Notes under the pieces: generated by a model
What the model was told of the DNA's origin: nothing
The model's input: the letters and a program-made list of their open reading frames with translations, nothing else
The model's database searches: none
Position numbers and translations under genes: made by a program
Part shown: positions 16,290 to 21,631 of the stretch, one piece after another
Layout of the letters: each line of letters starts with the position of its first letter
How positions within the stretch are numbered: position 1 is the stretch's first letter
Source of the DNA: CAYSPU01 sp964432995
GTDB lineage: Bacteria > Verrucomicrobiota > Verrucomicrobiia > Limisphaerales > JAHDYP01
Assembly (NCBI GenBank): GCA_964432995.1
Contig: CAYSPU010000082.1
Coordinates: 1-21,631 of the forward strand
DNA: 21,631 bases
Reading direction: 5' to 3'

Positions 16290-18260
16290 ATGAGTGAAAT
16301 CCATCAGGGACAAACGGGCAACGACGGGCCTTCCCCCAGCGGGCCGCCGACGAAATCCCCTTGGCTGGTGTTGGCCGGACTGGTCGTGGCCGCCATCGTG
16401 GTCGTCCTGTGGAACGTGGACCGATCGCACTGCTACGCGATGGCGACGTTCGACAACCTGGGCGGGGACTTTGGGCTCCAACTCGCGGCCCCGGGCTCCC
16501 CGTGGCCCAGGCGGCTGACGGAGAGCCAACGACTTCTGCTCGAAGGGGACACAACCCGGGCCACGCGCCACGAGCAGCAACGCGCGATCTGGGAGGCGCA
16601 CCCCACGAACCGGGTGTATCTCGGCAACTACATCACGGCGCTGCAGGCGGCGGATGCGGAGTCGATTCCCTTGGACCAATTCCGCAAGGAACTGGCGGCC
16701 GCGCGGGAACTTGACCCCGAGAATGCGCGCTACGATTACCTCGAGGCGGCGCGGCTGTTGAAGACAGCCGCAGTGATCCACAGCGACAAGGCGGCCCAAG
16801 ACGGGGAAGGCAAGGAGAAGACCCACTACCGGCTCGAGGTGCTGCATCGCGATCAGTTGGACGAGGCCATGGTCATCTTGCGGCGAGGTCTCGGCAAACC
16901 CTATTGGCGGCGGTACTCGGCGGACATGCTGAAAGAACAACTGGCCGTCCTGGGGCCGCCACAAAGACTCGTCCAACTGCTGCAGCGCACCGCCATCGCG
17001 GCCGGGACGCTCCTGCCCGATCTGGCCCCGTCCAAGAGCCTGGCAAGGTCCAGTCGGCTGTACGCCGAGTTGCTGATCGCCGAAAGCCGAAGCGCGGAGG
17101 CGGTTCCTTTCCTGGACGCGTGGAAGCCCCTCGCCCAACACCTGACGGAAGACAGCTTCACCTTGATCGACGTGCTGGTGGGCGCCGCCGTGGTGAATGA
17201 AGCCGCCCAGACTATCCCGCCGATCTACCGCGCCCTGGGCCGGGTGGCGGACGCCGAACGCACCGAAGCCGAGGCGGCGGCGATCGCCAAGCCGGTCAAT
17301 GACTGGCGCGCCCAACGCGATCTCGTCCGCAAAGGAACTCCGCCAGCAACCACCGAGCAGCAGAACACGCGGCTGTTGGAGGAGCGCGCGGGCATTCTGG
17401 CCAGCATGCTGTTGCCTGCTCTGGGCACGTGGCCGGAGGCGCAGGCGTATGAACCCGGCCGGATGACGGAATACGTGGTGTTCACGGAGGTCGTTGTGGC
17501 GGCAATTCTCGTGGGGCTGCTCCTCACGCTGCTGGTCAGTCAATTGCTGGCGTGGCGCTGGCGGATGTTCCGTCCGGCCAACGAACCGCCCCCGCCCCGC
17601 CTGATGCCGGACGCGGGAACCCTCGTCCGGATCCTGATCCTCGGGGTGATCCTGCCGTTGGTCGTGTTCTTCGTCGTGACCCGCTGTCTCCCGTGGAGCG
17701 GGCAAGCCTATTCGGTCCGGGTAGGAGCACCCAAACTCTTGGCCGAGTTCGGGCTTCTGGTAATGGCATTGGTCACCTTGCCGATTCTGATGACCATTGC
17801 CCAGGTCCAGCGCCGGTGTTCGGCGCTGAACATGAACGTCGCCCGCTGGCATGCCCGCCACGTGTCCTGGGCGTGCAGTCTCGTCGGGGCTCTCGTCCTG
17901 CTCGTCGCCTGGTGCTGGCCTGCGGCCCCGGGCGAATCCATCCGCAACCTGGCCTTCGTGGGGCTTGGCTTCCTGGCGGTTGCCCTCGTCGTTGCCGTTC
18001 TCCTCGGGATTGCCCAAGGAATGGGGGGACAACGGCAACACGGCGCCTTCTACGGCTCTGTGTTCCGGACGTTGGTTCCCGTGCTGGCTCTGACCATCAT
18101 CGTCCTCGGGGTGATCACCCGCCCGGTCCTACTCCGGGCCGAGACCAGCTACATCCAACGGGACACATTGTTGCAGGATCGCGACCGTGTCGGCTTCACG
18201 CGGCTCGAAAACGACCTCGTGCAAGAGCTCCGCACCGCGATGCTTGCCGTTTTTCGGTGA
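16290..18260 (+). CDS. Membrane protein: N-terminal anchor, helical TPR-like domain, six C-terminal spans (656 aa)
   Basis: I do not recognise a named family. A short polar N-terminus is followed by a first membrane span at about 25-43 (WLVLAGLVVAAIVVVLW). Residues about 44-390 are soluble and mostly helical. They include segments with TPR-like character (WEAHPTNRVYLGNYITALQA; FRKELAAARELDPENARYDY; LDEAMVILRRGLGKPYWRRY). Six further hydrophobic spans follow at about 395-422, 444-470, 484-507, 524-546, 551-577 and 595-615, and a charged cytoplasmic or periplasmic tail ends the protein. The soluble domain between the first and second spans probably faces the periplasm, since the short N-terminal tail looks cytoplasmic. 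The gene is single, divergent from ggt and preceded by a good ribosome binding site. A sensor, transporter-assisting or assembly role is possible, but nothing in the sequence decides it. Confidence 0.85.
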   Translation: MSEIHQGQTGNDGPSPSGPPTKSPWLVLAGLVVAAIVVVLWNVDRSHCYAMATFDNLGGDFGLQLAAPGSPWPRRLTESQRLLLEGDTTRATRHEQQRAIWEAHPTNRVYLGNYITALQAADAESIPLDQFRKELAAARELDPENARYDYLEAARLLKTAAVIHSDKAAQDGEGKEKTHYRLEVLHRDQLDEAMVILRRGLGKPYWRRYSADMLKEQLAVLGPPQRLVQLLQRTAIAAGTLLPDLAPSKSLARSSRLYAELLIAESRSAEAVPFLDAWKPLAQHLTEDSFTLIDVLVGAAVVNEAAQTIPPIYRALGRVADAERTEAEAAAIAKPVNDWRAQRDLVRKGTPPATTEQQNTRLLEERAGILASMLLPALGTWPEAQAYEPGRMTEYVVFTEVVVAAILVGLLLTLLVSQLLAWRWRMFRPANEPPPPRLMPDAGTLVRILILGVILPLVVFFVVTRCLPWSGQAYSVRVGAPKLLAEFGLLVMALVTLPILMTIAQVQRRCSALNMNVARWHARHVSWACSLVGALVLLVAWCWPAAPGESIRNLAFVGLGFLAVALVVAVLLGIAQGMGGQRQHGAFYGSVFRTLVPVLALTIIVLGVITRPVLLRAETSYIQRDTLLQDRDRVGFTRLENDLVQELRTAMLAVFR

Positions 18261-18330
18261 CCCCAATCCCAGGTGCTCTACCAGGGGCCCTTCTTAGTTA
18301 ACCGGCGACCTTCTTCACTGTTTGTGTAGA

Positions 18331-18351
18331 ATCCCGCCGCCGAGGCGGGAT
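18331..18351 (+). terminator. Hairpin downstream of the membrane protein gene, possible terminator
   Basis: The sequence atcccgcc (18331-18338) pairs perfectly with ggcgggat (18344-18351) around a 5-base loop. It lies 70 bases after the stop at 18260. It lacks a following T-run (next bases are ctcc), so intrinsic termination is uncertain. Confidence 0.25.
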
Positions 18352-18488
18352 CTCCCCGGAGCCGACAGAGCGCCCGTCCGCAGAGGCGAAAACTGCGCGT
18401 GGACCGGGGACGACCGAACCGCCAGGGCCACTTGGGCGAGGATCCGGGGTCCAGGCAGACGCGGGGGGCCAGGAGGGGCGCATCTCGG

Positions 18489-18599
18489 TGCTGCCCCCCA
18501 ACTTCAGGCAATCCAGCGCGGTCAGCACTGTCTGGCCGCGGTCCGGGCCGCCTCGCGGGCAACGGTGTTGCCCGCCCACAACAGAAAGTGGGGGCAGCA
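18489..18599. repeat. 111-bp palindromic (REP/MITE-like) element
   Basis: Outer arms tgctgccccc (18489-18498) and gggggcagca (18590-18599) are exact complements and extend inward with a bulge (aactt with aagtg). Inside, cgggcaac (18556-18563) and gttgcccg (18567-18574) form a tight 8-bp hairpin with a 3-base loop. The nested architecture is typical of short palindromic repeats. Whether it is repeated in the genome cannot be seen from one copy. Confidence 0.5.
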
Positions 18600-18682
18600 T
18601 CCAGACGGGCGCATGCGGGAATGACCCTATCGGGCTTGGCCTTGAGATCCGCCTGGCTTGCCGCGATTCTCAAGCCCCGTCG

Positions 18683-18844
18683 ATGAAGAGACTCCGCTGT
18701 GTCCTGAGCCAGATCCTCCTGAAGGTGACGCTTTCGTCGGCCGCGCATGAGATCACGGTGGTCACGCTCGAGCAGATCATGCCGTAGCAGTTGGACACGG
18801 AGTTTGACGGCAAGAACACCCTCTACGATGCGCTCCAGGAATAG
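18683..18844 (+). pseudogene. Possible decayed coding fragment with in-frame TAG
   Basis: From ATG 18683 the frame gives MKRLRCVLSQILLK...EITVVTLEQIMP, then TAG at 18785-18787, then continues in the same frame as QLDTEFDGKNTLYDALQE to a second TAG at 18842-18844. The composition on both sides of the first stop looks protein-like, in contrast to the surrounding Arg/Pro-rich noise. I read it as a remnant of a small gene or a gene end. No family is recognised, and chance remains possible. Confidence 0.3.
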
Positions 18845-18929
18845 GGTGGGGCGCGACCTCCGGGCGCGCCGGAAACACGTGGTTTGTGAACAGACACTTC
18901 CGGCGCCCTCGGAGAGGTCGCCCTACCCC
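18842..18929. repeat. Imperfect 88-bp palindromic element
   Basis: The arm 18842-18873 (tagggtggggcgcgacctcc and following) is largely complementary to 18898-18929 (ttccggcgccctcggagagg and following), with a few one- or two-base bulges. A 24-base centre contains acacgtggttt. It directly abuts the end of the decayed fragment on one side and a perfect hairpin on the other. Confidence 0.5.
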
Positions 18930-18961
18930 GGACATTTCACGCTCCCTGCGTGAAATGTCCG
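18929..18961. repeat. Perfect 13-bp stem hairpin
   Basis: The sequence cggacatttcacg (18929-18941) is exactly complementary to 18949-18961, around the 7-base loop ctccctg. There is no T-tract on either side. The perfection of the stem suggests selection or recent origin as a mobile palindrome rather than an ordinary terminator. Confidence 0.7.
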
Positions 18962-18980
18962 CCCGCAGGGCCGCCTCGGT

Positions 18981-19020
18981 CCCGCATCTGCGGGGTCGAG
19001 CGGGGCTGCCCCGATGCGGG
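18981..19020. repeat. Hairpin with 8-bp outer stem
   Basis: The sequence cccgcatc (18981-18988) pairs exactly with gatgcggg (19013-19020). An inner gggg (18992-18995) can pair with cccc (19009-19012). It is the third palindrome in a row and probably part of the same composite element. Confidence 0.45.
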
Positions 19021-19059
19021 CTACCTGCTGCTGCCTGGCCGACATGTAAGACCCTACTC

Positions 19060-19263
19060 CTACGCGCCACCACTTCGCATAAAAGCAGCGGGTGTTGGAA
19101 CACAACAACTTGCTCCCATTTTCGGGCTACCCTGGTCGAATCCCTCGTCGATACCGATGTGGAACGTGGTTGCGGGGGCGCCGCTCTCGACTTCGTAGTA
19201 GCGCGGCAGATAGGCGGTCGGTCCCTTCAGTTCCCGCGCCCACGGCGCCACGATGTTGATCAT
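19060..19263 (-). CDS. Short reading frame overlapping the preceding gene by ATGA, probably a truncated gene (67 aa)
   Basis: Its ATG at 19263 overlaps the TGA of the upstream gene as ATGA, the usual sign of translational coupling in an operon. The first 45 or so residues (MINIVAPWARELKGPTAYLP, then RYYEVESGAPATTFHIGIDE) look like real protein. After GSPKMGAS the sequence turns into a low-quality Cys/Pro/Ala tail and stops. This fits a longer gene whose 3' part was replaced by the palindrome-rich DNA to its left. It could also be a genuine small protein. No signal peptide, membrane span or known domain is seen. Confidence 0.45.
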   Translation of the reverse strand: MINIVAPWARELKGPTAYLPRYYEVESGAPATTFHIGIDEGFDQGSPKMGASCCVPTPAAFMRSGGA

Positions 19264-20345
19264 CGGGCCAAGCCCCGGGCCTTCTCGATCGCGGCCCTCA
19301 AGTAGCCGTCGTCATGCGGCATCTTCCAGCCGTCCGTCGGAGGCATCCCCGGCGCCGTGCGATGGGCCGCCCACATGTCGTTGACAAAAGTCTCCCAGGT
19401 CTTCCCCTCCCGCGCCCAATCCGGTTGGTCCATGTTGGCGTCCTCTTTCAACCTCTTGAGCGCCTCGGTCTCGTCCTCGAACATCCAGCGGTCGCAATAG
19501 TCGAAGAAGGCGTCATGGTCCCAGGCCGATTCCGCCTTCATCAGGCGCAGCGCCAGGGCTTCCGCGACCCAGGCGGCGCTCGTGCAGCAGCGCCGGTAGG
19601 ATTCACTCAGTTTCTCGTGGCCCTCCCGCCAAGTCGAAGGCGGAGTGTGTTCGTAAGGGCCAGTCCCGGCCCGCGCCACGCCGGTCGTCTGGTCGATGCC
19701 GCGATGCCCGGTAAAGACCACCTTGGCGCCAGTCCACGCGTCGCCGTAGGCCGTCTGCTCGTCCTCGCCAAAGTGCACGGTGGGAAACGACCGGTTGATA
19801 TGGGCCAACTGATCATCCCCCAGGAGCAGGCCCGCGAAGACAATCGGCAGCTTCCGGCCGCTGCCGTGGCCCCCGAAACCTTCCCAACCCGGATGCCCTG
19901 CGCGAATCATGCCCCCCAGGTCGATGCCCACTTGGACGAAGTTCACCAGGAGGGCCTCCTTCTTCTCGGGCTTCAGATCGGTGCAGAGCAGGAGCGCGGC
20001 CTGGCCCACCACACGGGCGTAATCGCGCCCGTATTGCGGCATGTTCTCGACGGGCGACTCGAAGCCAAAGAATCCCGTCCCCACCCAAGGCCGCTGAGTG
20101 AACCGGACATACAATCCAACGTCGGGCAGGCTCTTGGCAGCCGCCCGCGGCAGAAGCTTGCGCTTCAGGGTGCGGGAGAAATACACTCTTGCCTGACGAT
20201 CGCAGAAGGCCGGGCGGAACGTATCGGGAGGGACGGGCTCCGCCACGCAAGTCAGCACCGCCGCCACCCGAATCGGGCTGCTGTCGTCGACGCCGCGTTC
20301 CACCGTTTCCCACAGCATCGGTTTGAGCACCAATCCCTTGGGCAT
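19260..20345 (-). CDS. C-terminal part of an exported protein of unknown function, separated from its N-terminus by one in-frame TAG (361 aa from ATG)
   Basis: This frame begins at MPKGLVLKPMLWETVERG but continues, in the same phase, the frame of the segment upstream. Only TAG plus six codons (LVSPIS) lie between the two. No ribosome binding site precedes the ATG at 20345, so independent initiation is doubtful. Segments include GFFGFESPVENMPQYGRDYA, GIDLGGMIRAGHPGWEGFGG, GSGRKLPIVFAGLLLGDDQL, YGDAWTGAKVVFTGHRG, YEHTPPSTW, YRRCCTSAAWVAEALALRLM and WDHDAFFDYCDRWMFEDE. The helical, aromatic-rich composition and WDHDAFFDYCDRW recall proteins I have seen in this phylum near carbohydrate-active genes, but I cannot name a family or reaction. 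It would be exported if joined to the upstream signal peptide. It lies behind a sigma-54 activator and before an ATGA-coupled frame. Confidence 0.75.
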   Translation of the reverse strand: MPKGLVLKPMLWETVERGVDDSSPIRVAAVLTCVAEPVPPDTFRPAFCDRQARVYFSRTLKRKLLPRAAAKSLPDVGLYVRFTQRPWVGTGFFGFESPVENMPQYGRDYARVVGQAALLLCTDLKPEKKEALLVNFVQVGIDLGGMIRAGHPGWEGFGGHGSGRKLPIVFAGLLLGDDQLAHINRSFPTVHFGEDEQTAYGDAWTGAKVVFTGHRGIDQTTGVARAGTGPYEHTPPSTWREGHEKLSESYRRCCTSAAWVAEALALRLMKAESAWDHDAFFDYCDRWMFEDETEALKRLKEDANMDQPDWAREGKTWETFVNDMWAAHRTAPGMPPTDGWKMPHDDGYLRAAIEKARGLAR

Positions 20346-20363
20346 GCTGATGGGCGAGACCAG

Positions 20364-20366
20364 CTA
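20364..20366 (-). other. In-frame amber codon interrupting one ancestral gene
   Basis: The codons read ATG AAA CCG GGC GAT TAG CTG GTC TCG CCC ATC AGC ATG, so the frame is M K P G D stop L V S P I S M. A single base change (TAG to TCG) would give an unbroken 535-residue exported protein from 20867 to 19260. TAG ends two neighbouring genes normally (8276-8278 and 14066-14068), so it acts as a stop codon in this organism. A nonsense mutation, a sequence error, or rare readthrough are the options. Confidence 0.75.
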
Positions 20367-20867
20367 ATCGCCCGGTTTCATTGTCACCTGCAGCTTCTGG
20401 ATGAGCGCGGGAGCGAACCAATTCCGGACGCCGCTGTCGTAGGAGACGCGCATGGCCGCCGGCGGATTGAGCATGAACCCGTTTCGGACACGCCGGGCGA
20501 CCGGTCGCTCGAGATCCATGCGGTCCAGTTCGATCTCGGGGATCTCCTCGCCGTAAAGCGGCTTGGGCGCCATCGCCTGGATGGTCACTCGGCCAACCAC
20601 GTACCAGTCGCCGTTGACGAACTGTCCGACACGCGCAGGCTTGTCGAAAGTCCAAGTGATCCCGTGTTGCGACACACTCTCCTTCAACGGCAGTTCCTCC
20701 AGATGCGGAGTCGATGGTGGCTGATCGAGGGTGTAGACGGGCACCGTCTGTCGCGATGGAACCCACAAATCCGGGCCCATCCCACGCGGCGAAGCTGCAG
20801 GCGAGTTCTGCGCGCCGAGCGACACGGCCAGCGCCACCCGCCACACCCAACGGAATCTCGAGATCAT
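20364..20867 (-). CDS. N-terminal part of the interrupted exported protein (167 aa)
   Basis: ATG 20867 opens MISRFRWVWRVALAVSLGAQ, a signal peptide with probable cleavage after PAA near residue 25. The mature part contains YTLDQPPSTPHLEELPLKES, then WTFDKPARVGQFVNGDWYVV, a strand-rich start that looks like a beta-sandwich (GRVTIQAMAPKP), then IPEIELDRMDLERP and VSYDSGVRNWFAPALIQKLQ, ending MKPGD before the TAG. The end of the last strand (LQVTMKPGD) looks cut in mid-domain, supporting continuity with the downstream segment. The gene starts 40 bases after the sigma-54 activator on the same strand. The start has no strong Shine-Dalgarno; GGGGAGG lies 34 or more bases upstream. Alone, the 167-residue product would be an exported fragment. 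Confidence 0.75.
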   Translation of the reverse strand: MISRFRWVWRVALAVSLGAQNSPAASPRGMGPDLWVPSRQTVPVYTLDQPPSTPHLEELPLKESVSQHGITWTFDKPARVGQFVNGDWYVVGRVTIQAMAPKPLYGEEIPEIELDRMDLERPVARRVRNGFMLNPPAAMRVSYDSGVRNWFAPALIQKLQVTMKPGD

Positions 20868-20907
20868 TCGTTCGTGTCGCCGAGATGCGGATGCCTGTTC
20901 CTCCCCT

Positions 20908-21631
20908 TCACGGAAGCCGGTAGTGAGCCCAGCGACCGCTGCTGTCCTGGTGGAGGAGGTTCGCGCGGTGGAGCCGCCGCAGCAAATACCAGGCGCGATG
21001 CATCCCCACCCCAAGAAGCTCCCGACACTGGGCGTTGTTGATGCTCCCCTTCTCCCGCGCGTACGCCAGGATCCGCTCGGCCTCCTGCGGCAATCCGCCC
21101 ATCAGACTGCCCGGTTCGACCAGCGGCGCCACCACCGGTCCACCCGCTACGACCGGCGATTCGGGGGGAAACACAAAATGCAGGTGCGCCGGTTGGATCT
21201 CGCCGCCGCCGCTCTCGATCACGGCGCGCTCGACTAGATTCCGCAATTCCCGAACGTTGCCGGGGTAGTCATAGACCCCCAGAAGCTCGAGCGCCGCCGA
21301 ACTGAATCGGGGCGAAGGCATCCCCATCTCGGCAGCAAGCTGATGCAGGAAGTGCTCCGCCAACAGCGGGATGTCCTCGCGTCGATCGCGCAGCGGAGAC
21401 ACCGTGAGGACATACCGGGTGATGCGGAAATACAGGTCCTGACGAAACTTGCCCGCGGCAATCTCCGCTTGGAGATTCGAGTTGGTGGCGGCAAGAACGC
21501 GCACATCCACCGGCCGTTCGCCAGCAGCCCCGAGGGGCATGACGCCGCCGCTGTCCAACACCCGCAACAGCTTGGTTTGCAGCCAAGCGGGCATGTCCCC
21601 GATCTCGTCCAGGAACAGCGTGCCGCCGTTG
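20908..21631 (-). CDS. Sigma-54 interaction-domain transcription activator, C-terminal part (240 aa, N-terminus outside the window)
   Basis: The frame enters at the window edge with NGGTLFLDEIGD, the Walker B segment of the AAA+ sigma-54 activator domain. It continues through LQTKLLRVLDSG, VRVLAATNSNLQAEI (sensor I), FRQDLYFRI, the PLRDRREDIPLLAEHFL motif and YDYPGNVRELRNLVERAV (sensor II). These proteins hydrolyse ATP to open promoters bound by sigma-54 RNA polymerase in the cytoplasm. The Walker A motif, GAFTGA loop and any sensor domain lie beyond the edge. The C-terminus is unusual. After a Pro/Val-rich linker comes AERILAYAREKGSINNAQCR, then LLGVGMHRAWYLLRRLHRAN and GRWAHYRLP, which reads like a winged helix rather than the usual Fis-type helix-turn-helix. 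It ends 40 bases before the interrupted exported gene and may share a transcript with it. Confidence 0.93.
   Translation of the reverse strand, partial: NGGTLFLDEIGDMPAWLQTKLLRVLDSGGVMPLGAAGERPVDVRVLAATNSNLQAEIAAGKFRQDLYFRITRYVLTVSPLRDRREDIPLLAEHFLHQLAAEMGMPSPRFSSAALELLGVYDYPGNVRELRNLVERAVIESGGGEIQPAHLHFVFPPESPVVAGGPVVAPLVEPGSLMGGLPQEAERILAYAREKGSINNAQCRELLGVGMHRAWYLLRRLHRANLLHQDSSGRWAHYRLP

Larger units (their letters stand above)
18261..19059. other. Palindrome-rich non-coding region without an intact gene
   Basis: Open frames across this 0.8-kb stretch give Arg/Pro/Gly-rich peptides unlike real proteins, on both strands. Instead it contains a hairpin at 18331-18351, a 111-base palindromic element at 18489-18599, a short decayed coding-like stretch at 18683-18844 and three adjoining palindromes at 18842-19020. 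No tRNA, rRNA or CRISPR repeat is visible. It looks like a site where small repeated elements and gene remnants have accumulated. Confidence 0.6.

Noticed and set aside
16173..18041. 622-codon open frame on the minus strand opposite the membrane protein
   Set aside because: The plus-strand frame has a ribosome binding site, membrane spans and normal composition. The minus frame ends in the heptamer repeat and has no recognisable feature.
18278..18748. 156-codon frame on the minus strand in the palindrome-rich region
   Set aside because: Composition is Arg/Pro/Ala-rich, it crosses a palindromic element, and several other frames are equally open here.
20364..20366. Genome-wide recoding of TAG as an amino acid
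   Set aside because: TAG ends the 954-residue protein exactly at its conserved RFFRL tail and also ends the lipoprotein gene, so it is a normal stop.
20868..20907. Sigma-54 promoter in front of the interrupted exported gene
   Set aside because: No TGGCAC-N5-TTGC pattern exists in this 40-base gap, so regulation by the adjacent activator cannot be shown here.

Overview
The window is GC-rich bacterial DNA. The mixture of genes points to a member of the Verrucomicrobiota, probably the Pedosphaera/Limisphaera side. It contains a giant exported protein with LamG, Ig, lamin-tail (LTD) and CotH-type domains. Two unrelated exported proteins share a C-terminal module ending in RFFRLxxP. The intergenic DNA holds palindromes and a heptamer tandem repeat of a kind common in that phylum. 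The lineage is an inference from protein style; no rRNA or other marker gene is present.

Layout. 1-171: a divergent promoter region with a possible start of a leftward gene and a perfect 8-bp inverted repeat. 172-8172 (+): a 2666-residue surface protein with six LTD domains and one CotH-like domain. 8176-8272: a perfect 17-bp inverted repeat between convergent genes. 8276-11140 (-): a 954-residue exported protein with a propeller-like second half and the same C-terminal tail. 11141-11456: a divergent control region. 11457-14068 (+): a two-gene unit made of a 594-residue all-helical repeat protein and a lipoprotein. 14149-15900 (-): periplasmic gamma-glutamyltransferase. 15901-16289: a divergent spacer with a GC hairpin and five to six copies of a heptamer. 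16290-18260 (+): a membrane protein with an N-terminal anchor, a helical domain that is probably TPR-like, and six C-terminal membrane spans. 18261-19059: about 0.8 kb without a convincing intact gene but rich in palindromes. 19060-21631 (-): an apparent operon. It starts with the C-terminal part of a sigma-54 activator, continues with an exported protein of unknown function interrupted by one in-frame TAG, and ends with a short ATGA-overlapping reading frame that may be truncated.

How the genes may work together. Most products are exported or membrane-bound, so this is an envelope and surface region. No classical defence, CRISPR, phage or secondary-metabolite locus is visible. The most interesting items are the amber-interrupted exported gene next to a sigma-54 activator, the unrecognised eight-repeat helical protein paired with a lipoprotein, the shared RFFRL tail as a possible sorting module, and the set of palindromic intergenic elements. 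All domain names come from reading motifs; no database search was run.
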